From assembly GCA_016872875.1 (NCBI GenBank), contig VGYW01000197.1:1-15017 (forward strand): 15,017 bases of DNA, in the 5' to 3' direction. Shown here one piece after another: positions 5,144-12,933 of the stretch. The translations under genes were made by a program, and so were the position numbers. The notes under the pieces are model-generated. The model worked only from the letters and a program-made list of their open reading frames with translations. It was not told the origin of the DNA and searched no databases. The stretch's first letter is position 1. Each line of letters starts with the position of its first letter. This DNA comes from Planctomycetota bacterium (GTDB lineage Bacteria > Planctomycetota > PUPC01 > DSUN01).

Positions 5144-6769
5144 TCACCGCTGCTGGTCGTGGAGCCAGCGGGCGGCGGCGCCGAGCTCGCGCAGCTTGTA
5201 GCGCTGAATCTTGCCCGTCGCCGTCTTGGGAAGGTCGTGGACGAATTCCACCCACCGCGGGTACTTGTACTTCGCCGTGCGGTCCTTGACGAACTCCTGG
5301 AGCTCGTGGGCGAGCTCGCGGCTGGGCTTGTGGCCGTCTTTGAGGACGACGAATGCGAAGGGCTTGGCGAGGCCCTCTTCGTCCTCGACGCCGGCCACGC
5401 CGCTCTCGAGGACGGCCGGGTGCGCCTGAAGGAGGGCCTCGACCTCCGTGGGCCACACGGCCATCCCGCTCACCTTGATCATATCGTCCGTCCGGCCCGC
5501 ATACCAGAAATAGCCGTCGGAGTCCACGCTGAACTTGTCGTGGGTGTTGATCCACTCGCCGAGGTAGGTGGTCTTTGTGTGCTCGTGCTTGTTCCAGTAG
5601 CCGGAGGCCGTGCTGTCGCCCTTGATGAGGAGGGTGCCCACCTGGCCGGGGGGCATCTCCTGGCCGTCGTCGTCAATGATGCGGGCCTCGTAGCCTGGGA
5701 CGATTTCGCCGGTGGAGCCTGCCCGTGCGCGGCCCGGGCGGTTGGAGATGAAGATGTGGAGGATTTCGGTGGAGCCGATGCCGTCGAGGATTTCGACGCC
5801 GAAGCGGTCGCGCCAGCGTTCGAAGATCGGCTTGGGCAGCGGCTCGCCGGCCGAGACGCACATCCGCACGCGCCCGAGGCTGGTCCGCCCCGCCTTCTCG
5901 GCCAGGTGGAGGAGCTGGGCGTAGCTCGTCGGCACGCTGTAGAAGACCGTGGGCTGGTGGCGGTCAATCGTGTCGAACACCGCATCGGGCGTGGGGCGGG
6001 CGGGCAGAAGCACGTTCGTGGCGCCCACGCGGAGGCCGAAGTAGAGGCCGTTGCCCAGGCCATAGGCGAAGAAGAGCTTGGCCACGGAGAAGCAAACGTC
6101 GTCGTCGCGGAGGCCCAGGACGCCGCGGGCGTAGAGGTCGGCGGCCACGAGCATGTCGTGGTGGAGGTGGACCGCGCCCTTCGGGAAGCCCGTGGTGCCC
6201 GAGCTGTAGAGCCAGAAGGCAGCGTCGTCCTTGCTCGTGTCGGCGGCGGCCAGCTCGGGCGCGGCTTCGGCCATCACCGCCTCGAGGTTCCAGTTCCGCA
6301 TTTCGGATCTCGGATTTCGGATTTCGGATTTCAACCCGGAATCCCCTCCGCCCGCCACGAGGACGTGTTCGAGGCACTTCAGCTCGCCCAGGATGGGCGC
6401 GATGCGGTCGAGGAGCGAGTGGTGGACCACGAGCGCGCGCGCCCGGCTGTCGTTGAGCAGATACTCGTAGTCCTTCGGGGTGAGGAGGGTGTTCATGGGG
6501 ATGGCGACGGCGCCGGCCTTCATCGCCCCGAAGAAGGCATAGGGGAACTCCGGGCTGTCGGGCAGGAGCATGGCGACTCGTTCCTCCATGCGCACGCCGA
6601 GCGCGCGGAGGGCGTTGCCGAAGCGATTGATCTGCCCGACGAGTTCCCTGTAGGTAACGGCTCTGTCGCCGCACAGGAGGGCTGTCTTGTCGCCGCGCCC
6701 GGTGCCCAGGTGCGCATCCAGGAGAGCCGCGGCCGCGTTGAGACGTTCCGGGAGTTCGACCGACGCCAT
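5144..6769 (-). CDS. Benzoate-CoA-ligase-family acyl-CoA synthetase
   Basis: A 541-residue adenylate-forming enzyme that converts a carboxylic acid, ATP and CoA to acyl-CoA via an acyl-AMP. Motifs in order: N-terminal GAMKAGAVAIPMNTLLTPKD (81-100), characteristic of benzoate-CoA ligases; P-loop YSSGTTGFPKGAV (188-200); GIGSTEILHIF; GYFWYAGRTDDMIKVSG hinge; and the A10 lysine K520 in KTATGKIQRYK. Start choice: GAGGAG lies about 7 nt before the ATG at 6769, and a promoter sits 35-60 nt upstream; an alternative start at 6796 has no such support. Residues ~147-160 are encoded by an inserted heptamer repeat. Its family preference (aromatic or similar acids) fits the reductase-type genes at 1-1395, though it is transcribed on the other strand. 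Confidence 0.88.
   Translation of the reverse strand: MASVELPERLNAAAALLDAHLGTGRGDKTALLCGDRAVTYRELVGQINRFGNALRALGVRMEERVAMLLPDSPEFPYAFFGAMKAGAVAIPMNTLLTPKDYEYLLNDSRARALVVHHSLLDRIAPILGELKCLEHVLVAGGGDSGLKSEIRNPRSEMRNWNLEAVMAEAAPELAAADTSKDDAAFWLYSSGTTGFPKGAVHLHHDMLVAADLYARGVLGLRDDDVCFSVAKLFFAYGLGNGLYFGLRVGATNVLLPARPTPDAVFDTIDRHQPTVFYSVPTSYAQLLHLAEKAGRTSLGRVRMCVSAGEPLPKPIFERWRDRFGVEILDGIGSTEILHIFISNRPGRARAGSTGEIVPGYEARIIDDDGQEMPPGQVGTLLIKGDSTASGYWNKHEHTKTTYLGEWINTHDKFSVDSDGYFWYAGRTDDMIKVSGMAVWPTEVEALLQAHPAVLESGVAGVEDEEGLAKPFAFVVLKDGHKPSRELAHELQEFVKDRTAKYKYPRWVEFVHDLPKTATGKIQRYKLRELGAAARWLHDQQR
6295..6342. repeat. TTTCGGA heptamer repeat inside the CoA ligase gene
   Basis: Plus-strand 6301-6335 is five 7-mers: TTTCGGA, TCTCGGA, TTTCGGA, TTTCGGA, TTTCAAC, flanked by TTCCG/CCGGAA. 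On the coding strand it gives SEIRNPRSEMRN (about residues 148-159). Peptides of this SEIRNPKSEIRN kind usually come from intergenic repeats, so this looks like a repeat that entered a surface loop without breaking the frame. Confidence 0.85.
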
Positions 6770-6802
6770 GCCTAAGCTCCTCTCGCCCCAGCCCACGCGA
6801 GG

Positions 6803-6831
6803 ATTCTACTCGCTGCTGCCCCGCAGATCAA
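6803..6831 (-). promoter_or_regulatory. Sigma-70-type promoter of the CoA ligase gene
   Basis: On the minus strand, TTGATC (6831-6826), 17-bp spacer, TAGAAT (6808-6803). Predicted start near 6796, leaving a leader of about 27 nt that contains GAGGAG before the ATG at 6769. Confidence 0.7.
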
Positions 6832-7033
6832 GCGGGGCAACCAGCCTGAGTCTGCCCCCTCATCTCGAGGCGTGCCCCCAAGTGTCCCATCGTGCTCGTC
6901 GTCGTCCTCAGCCTGCCCTGAGCGAAGCCCAAGGGTCGTCGTCGAGTCCCACCCTCGTGAAGCGGGAAAAGTGTGGAGTGCGGCATCGGAGATGCCGCTT
7001 TGCGTCCCAGCGGAGCGCTCGAAGGGGAAGGGC

Positions 7034-7283
7034 GCCTGGGCCGGTCGCCGGCTCCGGCTTGCGGAGTTCATGAACTCCGAAACGCCCCGCGGTCGAAGGG
7101 GGGAAGCGCCTGGGCCGGTCGCTCGCCCCGGCTTGCGGAGTTCATGAACTCCGAAAGCTCCCGCGGTTGAAGGGGGAAAACGCCTGGGCCGGTCGCCGGC
7201 CCCCCTTTTGGAAGTTCATAAACTCCGAGAGCGCGCACGACGAAAGAGAAGCAGCGCTTGGTCCGGTCGCCGGCCGTCGAGAT
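7034..7283. repeat. 74-bp tandem repeat with central palindrome
   Basis: Units start with GCCTGGGCCGGTCG at 7034, 7108 and 7182, and with GCTTGGTCCGGTCG at 7256, i.e. an exact 74-bp period with three full copies and a partial fourth. Each full copy has the same central site: CGGAGTTCATGAACTCCG, a perfect 18-bp palindrome, at 7062-7079 and 7136-7153, and a decayed version at 7210-7227. Copies diverge from left to right. The spacing is about seven helical turns. Confidence 0.92.
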
Positions 7284-7380
7284 GTGGGCAGAGATCGGGG
7301 CGTTGCCCCTTTGGCTTCGCTCAGGGCAGGCTCCGGACCATCTTGACGCGGCCACAGGCCGCAACGAACGGGGATCGGCA

Positions 7381-7476
7381 AGTCCAATACTCAATGTCCA
7401 AGTAAGACGATCGGAGCGGTGCCCTCTGTTTCACTTGGTCATTGAAGATTGGATGTTGAGTATTGGATATTGGACT
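7381..7476. repeat. AGTCCAATA inverted repeat
   Basis: AGTCCAATA at 7381-7389 is exactly complementary to TATTGGACT at 7468-7476. Further inward, CAATGTCCAAGT pairs imperfectly with ACTTGGTCATTG, with an internal asymmetric loop of TTGGAT-like units. AT-rich compared with its surroundings. Confidence 0.8.
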
Positions 7477-7576
7477 TTGAGTCTGCCGGAACATGTGCGC
7501 AAGACGCGCACGAGTCGCGCCGGAAGGTTCCCTATGGGGCCACGGAATCTGCCTGCGATTCCGGCTCGCGCCCGGC

Positions 7577-8455
7577 CTAACGTGTGAAGGGATTGCTGTG
7601 GTCGTGGAGGCGTTTGGGGAGGCCATCGCTCTCGACGACCCAGACGGCGCCGGGCGTGACCGTTATCTGGCCGCGTCGGCTGCTGAAGCGCACTTCGCCC
7701 TCGAGGACCTGTAGGAGGACGCGGTGGCCGGGGATGTGCTTCATGCGGACCTTGGTGTCGCGCCCGATGGCGGTGGCGAGCGGGGTGCCGATGGCGCGGA
7801 AGTAGCGGAGGCTGCGGAGCTCCATCTCGACCTCGCCGGCCTGGAGGCAGACGTGGGCCTGGCCGAGGTCGCAGTCGGCGTCATCCTCGGTGAGCTCCCC
7901 GGCGGCATGGAGCTCCACGCCGGTGCCCTCCGAGATGTCGAGGCGGCTCTTGTCGTTGAACTCCACGGCGGCGTGGCTCGCGGCGCCGGCGAGGAGCTGG
8001 TCGCCGTTGAACACGGTGGCGCCGGCTCGGAGCGGCGAGGCGTGGCGCGCGCCCTTCTGCCGTGCGAGCACTTCGCCCTCGGCGGCGGCAAGCTGCCCGA
8101 TCGGCTCATAGTGGCTCCTGAGGAGGGCCAGCGCTCCGAGTGCGAGGAGGAGGGCTGCGGCTGCTGCGGCTGCGACGGCCCAGCGGGCGGTTCGCAGGCG
8201 GGCGGGCGCCCTGCGCGCCGCGGCCTCGCGGCGGATGCGTGCGAGCACGGGGTCGGCGAGGCCCGCAGGGGCGGGCACCTGGCCGAGGGCCTCGCGGAGG
8301 CGGCGGCCGTCCGCCTGCCAGCGCGCCCAGGCCCGGCGGCAGCCACCGCAGCCATCGAGGTGCGCACGCACGCGGGCAGCCTCGACGTGCAGCAGGTTGC
8401 CGGCCTCCATATCGAGGAAGCAGGACTGTGTGAATCGGCACTCTCTATCGCTCAT
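7577..8455 (-). CDS. FecR-like anti-sigma factor with zinc-finger and one membrane span
   Basis: A 292-residue protein. An N-terminal anti-sigma zinc finger is visible as AHLDGCGGC (H32, C36, C39). A single hydrophobic segment (about 91-113, Ala/Leu-rich) predicts an inner-membrane span. The C-terminal ~170 residues are a FecR-type beta domain (GEVLARQKG..., FNGDQLLAG, VEFNDKSRLDISEGTGVEL, LEGEVRFSSRRG, TPGAVWVVE). Known role of this architecture: the cytoplasmic finger holds the cognate ECF sigma factor and the outer domain senses a signal. Its ATG overlaps the stop of the sigma gene by 4 nt (ATGA), implying translational coupling and equal dosage. The signal is not evident. Confidence 0.88.
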   Translation of the reverse strand: MSDRECRFTQSCFLDMEAGNLLHVEAARVRAHLDGCGGCRRAWARWQADGRRLREALGQVPAPAGLADPVLARIRREAAARRAPARLRTARWAVAAAAAAALLLALGALALLRSHYEPIGQLAAAEGEVLARQKGARHASPLRAGATVFNGDQLLAGAASHAAVEFNDKSRLDISEGTGVELHAAGELTEDDADCDLGQAHVCLQAGEVEMELRSLRYFRAIGTPLATAIGRDTKVRMKHIPGHRVLLQVLEGEVRFSSRRGQITVTPGAVWVVESDGLPKRLHDHSNPFTR

Positions 8456-9036
8456 CGTCTATCCCCGCCTAGGTAGCGTTGGAGCATTGCGCGGGCGCGG
8501 AGCGCCCTGCGGCGCGCGGCCTCGGGTCGGATGCCCAGCGCCGCGGCCACCTGGCCGTAGCCCATCTCCTCCACGTAGTGGAGGACGACCACCTCGCGGT
8601 ACTTCCTGGGCAGGCGCTGGACGGCTCGTGCGACCCGCTCGCGCTCCTCGGCGGCGGCCGCCTGGTCGAGAGGCGTTCCGCCTGCCTGGGCCGCGTCGGG
8701 CGCCTCCGTGGCCTGCTCGCGCCGGCGCCGGCGCCAGCGGAGCCAGTCCCGGCACACGTGGGCCGCGATCCCGAACGCCCAGGCCACAAAGGGCTGGGTC
8801 TTGTCGAAGCGCGGCAACGACTTGTAGAGGCGCCACAGCGTCTCCTGGGCAAGGTCCTCGGCCTCGTGGGTGTCCCCGACCATTCGGTAGGCATAGCTGT
8901 ACAGCCTGCCCTGGTAGCGGCGCGCGAGGGCCTCGAAGGCGGTTGTATCGCCTTGCCGGCTGCGGTCGGCCAGCACCTCATCGGGCGGCGCCGCGGAGTC
9001 CTCTGAACCGCCGGGGTTCTTCCCCTCGTGTGGCAT
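8452..9036 (-). CDS. ECF (RpoE-like) RNA polymerase sigma factor
   Basis: A 194-residue group IV sigma factor. Region 2 runs from about 33 to 103 (AFEALARRYQGRLYSYAYRM, EAEDLAQETLWRLYKSLPRF, WAFGIAAHVCRDWLRWRRRR). Region 4 runs from about 138 to 189 (LPRKYREVVVLHYVEEMGYG, VAAALGIRPEAARRRALRAR). No region 3 or 1.1. Start chosen at 9036 because it gives normal family length and lies about 60 nt after a good promoter; the frame continues upstream to 9294 through the GTCGTC repeat, which yields poly-Val and poly-Arg sequence and is not credible. Encoded with its FecR-like anti-sigma directly downstream. Confidence 0.9.
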   Translation of the reverse strand: MPHEGKNPGGSEDSAAPPDEVLADRSRQGDTTAFEALARRYQGRLYSYAYRMVGDTHEAEDLAQETLWRLYKSLPRFDKTQPFVAWAFGIAAHVCRDWLRWRRRRREQATEAPDAAQAGGTPLDQAAAAEERERVARAVQRLPRKYREVVVLHYVEEMGYGQVAAALGIRPEAARRRALRARAMLQRYLGGDRR

Positions 9037-9103
9037 CCTGACCTGTCTTTCGTCCCGTGGCCGCCTTGCGTGACGCGATCTGGCGTGGGCTTCGCCGCCG
9101 GCC

Positions 9104-9132
9104 ATACTATCCGTGCGCCGCCGCTCCGTCAA
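9104..9132 (-). promoter_or_regulatory. Promoter of the sigma/anti-sigma operon
   Basis: On the minus strand, TTGACG (9132-9127), 17-bp spacer, TAGTAT (9109-9104). Predicted start near 9097 and a leader of about 60 nt to the ATG at 9036. The sequence is housekeeping-like; an additional ECF-type autoregulatory promoter was not recognised. Confidence 0.6.
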
Positions 9133-9143
9133 GCAGTCCCCGG

Positions 9144-9309
9144 GTCTGGCCCCTGGTTTTGGGGTGTGGTCGCAAGTGTCCACTCGTCCTCGTCGTCGTG
9201 GTCGTCCTCGTCGTCGAGTCCGATGGCGCTCTCCACCATCAGGGGATTCGACGACGAGGACGACCACGACGACGACGACGATTGGGAAGCCCAAGATCAG
9301 GGGCCAGAC
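9144..9309. repeat. GTCGTC inverted-repeat element between divergent promoters
   Basis: Outer 12-bp inverted repeats GTCTGGCCCCTG (9144-9155) and CAGGGGCCAGAC (9298-9309) enclose perfect 27-bp arms at 9191-9217 and 9248-9274 built from GTCGTC/GTCCTC triplets. The 30-nt loop has a small GATGG/CCATC stem. The element fits exactly between the -35 of the sigma operon and the -35 of cmk. A degraded relative lies at 6880-6955. Confidence 0.88.
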
Positions 9310-9327
9310 GCTGCGCCCAAGCGCGGT

Positions 9328-9355
9328 TTGACAACCAGGGCGTTGTCAGTAGAAT
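9328..9355 (+). promoter_or_regulatory. Sigma-70-type promoter of cmk
   Basis: TTGACA at 9328-9333, 16-bp spacer, TAGAAT at 9350-9355. Predicted start near 9362 with a leader of about 39 nt to the ATG at 9401. It probably drives cmk-plsC and perhaps rpsA. Confidence 0.72.
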
Positions 9356-9400
9356 AGTTTGTTTGCGCGCGTGTGGCGCGCGGCGAGCAGCGAGGGCGAA

Positions 9401-10081
9401 ATGCAGCGCACGGTAGTGGCCATTGACGGGCCGGCAGGGGCCGGGAAGACGACGGTCGCCCGCGCCCTGGCGGCGCGGCTGGGGTTCACGTGCCTGCCGA
9501 GCGGGACCTTCTACCGCGCGCTGGGCTGGCGGGCGCTGGAGGCCGGGACGCCGCTCGACGATGAGGCGGCCCTGGCGCAGTTGGCCGACGCGACGGAGAT
9601 CGCGATCAGCGTGGAGGCCGACGGGCGTTGCGTGGCCCGCGTGGACGGGCGCGACGTGAGCGATGAGTTGGGCTCCTCGGCGGTGGGGGAGGCGGCCTCG
9701 CGCGCGTCGGTGTTCCCAGAGGTGCGGCGGCGCATGGTGGAGCTCCAGCGGCGCTTCGCCGAGGACCGCCCGGTCGTGGCCGAGGGGCGCGACATGGCAA
9801 CCGTGGTGTTCGCCGACGCGGAACACAAGTTCTACCTCGACGCCACGGTGGAGGAGCGTGCGCGGCGTCGGGCGCGCGACCTGCGGGCGCGCGGCGAGGC
9901 GCCCGATGAGAGGCGGCTGGCGAACGCCATCGCGGCCCGCGACCGCCGCGACAGCTCGCGCGAGGCCGCCCCGCTGCGCCTCGCCGAGGGCGCCGTCCGC
10001 GTGGACACGACCGGGCTGAGCGTCGAGGAGGTCGTCGAACGCCTCCTGCGGGCGATACGGTCACGACCCGAGAGCGTCTAG
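9401..10081 (+). CDS. cmk: Cytidylate (CMP) kinase
   Basis: A 226-residue NMP kinase that phosphorylates CMP/dCMP with ATP in pyrimidine nucleotide supply. The P-loop is IDGPAGAGKTTVARALAARL (8-27); the CMP-binding SGTFYRAL follows at about 34-41; VVAEGRDMATVVFADAEHKF replaces the usual DGRDIGTVVFPDA block with the key GRD kept; RDRRDSSREAAPLR matches the lid/C-terminal signature. Length is normal. The ATG at 9401 follows GAGGG at 9392-9396 and a strong promoter; an upstream TTG at 9359 would place the start at the promoter edge and is rejected. The stop codon lies inside the left terminal repeat of the 10067-10256 element, so the last residues (RPESV) may be element-derived. cmk-plsC-rpsA order is common in bacteria. 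Confidence 0.93.
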   Translation: MQRTVVAIDGPAGAGKTTVARALAARLGFTCLPSGTFYRALGWRALEAGTPLDDEAALAQLADATEIAISVEADGRCVARVDGRDVSDELGSSAVGEAASRASVFPEVRRRMVELQRRFAEDRPVVAEGRDMATVVFADAEHKFYLDATVEERARRRARDLRARGEAPDERRLANAIAARDRRDSSREAAPLRLAEGAVRVDTTGLSVEEVVERLLRAIRSRPESV

Positions 10082-10256
10082 AAGAATGGACTCAATGCCC
10101 TCTGCTCCTCGAGGGCGGCCAGTTTGTAGTGCGGCCTTCAGGCCGTCTCCGCGTAGCGCCGCCGTCACGGCGGCAGAGAGCCAGCGGGACGCTGGCGCCA
10201 CGGAACGGGTTGAAGCCCGCACTACGAACTCGCCCGTTCTTGTAGACGCTCTCGGG
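10067..10256. repeat. 190-bp inverted-repeat element at the cmk/plsC junction
   Basis: Perfect 14-bp terminal inverted repeats: CCCGAGAGCGTCTA (10067-10080) and TAGACGCTCTCGGG (10243-10256). Nested inside are 20-bp arms at 10126-10145 and 10206-10225 (GTAGTGCGGSCTTCAR type, about 17 of 20 paired), then CGCCGCCGT/ACGGCGGC and CCAGCG/CGCTGG stems. The left end holds the cmk stop codon, and the body supplies the start and about 57 codons of the plsC frame. Confidence 0.85.
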
Positions 10257-10874
10257 GACGCTGATTTCGGCTACGCCTGTTGGCGCTGGTTCTACCAACT
10301 GGCGTTCACGCTGTTCTTTCGCATCCGGGTCTGGCACGCCGAGCGGGTGCCGGAGCGGGGCGGGGTGATCCTGGCGGCGAACCACCAGAGCTTCCTGGAC
10401 CCGCCCGTGGCGGGTCTGGCGCTGGGGCGGCAGTTGTGCTTCCTGGCGCGAAGCTCGCTGTTCAGGTGGGGGCTGCTGGCGGCCTGGTTCAGGGCGCAGC
10501 ACGGGGTGCCGATCGAGCGCGGGGGCGGGGACCTCGCGGCCATCCGCCGCGTGGTCGGCCTCCTGCGGGAGGGGCACGGCCTGGTGATGTTCCCGGAGGG
10601 CACGCGGACGCGCGACGGCTCGGTGGGGCCGTTCGAGCCGGGCGTGGCGCTGATCGCGGCGCGGGCGCGGGTGCCGGTGGTGCCCGTGGCGATAGAGGGC
10701 GCGTTCCGCGCCTGGCCGCGCTGGCAGAAGGCCCCCTGCTGGGGAAGGGTGCAGGTGGCGTATGGGGAGCCCGTGCCGCCGCCCGAGGGCGGCAAGAATG
10801 CCTGCATCGCGGCGGCGGCTGAGGTCCGCCGGAGAGTGGTCGAGCTCCTGGAGGGCTTGAGACAACGAGAGTGA
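10086..10874 (+). CDS. plsC: 1-acyl-sn-glycerol-3-phosphate acyltransferase (PlsC-like)
   Basis: A 262-residue frame whose residues ~60-262 are a typical PlsC/LPLAT domain, the enzyme that acylates lysophosphatidate at the inner membrane in phospholipid synthesis. The HX4D motif is NHQSFLD (H100, D105), followed by GVPIERGG (140-147) and FPEGTRTRDG (169-178). An amphipathic/hydrophobic stretch WRWFYQLAFTLFFRIRVW (66-83) precedes it as usual. The first ~57 residues are encoded by the 10067-10256 element and have no homologous look. No ATG, GTG or TTG lies in frame between the element and the domain, so translation must begin at 10086 or 10095 in the element, or at a non-standard codon. Short N-terminal extension by insertion is the likely history. 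Confidence 0.85.
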   Translation: MDSMPSAPRGRPVCSAAFRPSPRSAAVTAAESQRDAGATERVEARTTNSPVLVDALGDADFGYACWRWFYQLAFTLFFRIRVWHAERVPERGGVILAANHQSFLDPPVAGLALGRQLCFLARSSLFRWGLLAAWFRAQHGVPIERGGGDLAAIRRVVGLLREGHGLVMFPEGTRTRDGSVGPFEPGVALIAARARVPVVPVAIEGAFRAWPRWQKAPCWGRVQVAYGEPVPPPEGGKNACIAAAAEVRRRVVELLEGLRQRE

Positions 10875-10875
10875 T

Positions 10876-10902
10876 CCGCCGGCCCACGGGACGGGTCGGC
10901 GG
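10876..10902 (+). terminator. GC-rich hairpin after plsC
   Basis: CCGCCGGCCC (10876-10885) pairs with GGGTCGGCGG (10893-10902), 9 of 10 plus one G-U, with a 7-nt loop, starting two bases after the plsC stop. There is no U-tract, so it may be a weak or Rho-assisted terminator, or a transcript-stabilising structure. Confidence 0.35.
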
Positions 10903-10917
10903 CCTTAGCGGTTAGCA

Positions 10918-10938
10918 GCTCCCCCGCAGTGGGGGAGC
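10918..10938 (+). promoter_or_regulatory. Perfect 8-bp stem-loop in the rpsA leader
   Basis: GCTCCCCC (10918-10925), loop GCAGT, GGGGGAGC (10931-10938), about 50 nt before the rpsA ATG. Ribosomal protein S1 represses its own translation in enterobacteria through leader structure; a similar role here is only a possibility. No clear promoter hexamers were found between plsC and rpsA. Confidence 0.4.
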
Positions 10939-10989
10939 GGCCGCGACATATCGGAAGGCTGGTTTTTCCTTTTGAGATGTGTTTTCCGA

Positions 10990-12813
<1,824 letters not shown>

Positions 12814-12830
12814 GCGGCCGCAACCAGAGG

Positions 12831-12915
12831 GGATGATTGGATGTATGGATGAATGGATGAATGAAAGAGGCCATCTCTCTGGCTTTCATCCACCCATCCA
12901 ATCATCCATTCATCC
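12831..12915. repeat. GGATGAAT-octamer hairpin, copy 3
   Basis: Left arm 12831-12862: GGATGATT, GGATGTAT, GGATGAAT, GGATGAAT, then GAAAGAGGCC. Right arm from 12880: GGCTTTC then ATCC-type octamers ACCCATCC (12892-12899), AATCATCC (12900-12907), ATTCATCC (12908-12915). Loop of about seven bases. It fills the gap between rpsA and tyrS and ends just before the tyrS Shine-Dalgarno. Confidence 0.9.
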
Positions 12916-12933
12916 TCCTCGGAAGGCGGAGCC

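Larger units (their letters stand above)
6832..7576. other. 745-bp gene-free interval rich in repeats
   Basis: Between the CoA ligase promoter and the stop of the FecR-like gene. Frames here are low-complexity translations of repeats. Contents: a degraded copy of the GTCGTC element seen at 9144-9309 (6880-6955, sharing the CAAGTGTCC lead-in) carrying a TGCCCTGAGCGAAGCCCAAG motif; an 8-bp stem GCGGCATC/GATGCCGC (6980-6998); three 74-bp tandem units (7034-7255); an inverted copy of the CCTGAGCG-type motif (7310-7330); a GCGGCC/GGCCGC stem (7348-7362); an AGTCCAATA hairpin (7381-7476); and stems at 7495-7511 and 7544-7562. Confidence 0.8.

Noticed and set aside
5159..6775. 538-codon open frame on the plus strand opposite the CoA ligase
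   Set aside because: It mirrors the ligase codons, is low-complexity (Ala/Val/Glu/Arg-rich) and has no domain; GC-rich third positions keep the antisense frame open.
7034..7394. Small proteins from the frames through the 74-bp repeat
   Set aside because: They repeat 'EFMNS'- or 'VHELRN'-like peptides dictated by the palindrome and have no Shine-Dalgarno or conserved domain.
8452..9294. Longer sigma factor beginning at 9294
   Set aside because: The extra 86 residues translate the GTCGTC repeat and the promoter region; family length and promoter position support 9036.
10876..10938. Intrinsic terminator between plsC and rpsA
   Set aside because: Two GC stems are real, but neither is followed by a T-run, so a firm terminator call is not justified; the first is kept only as a low-confidence feature.
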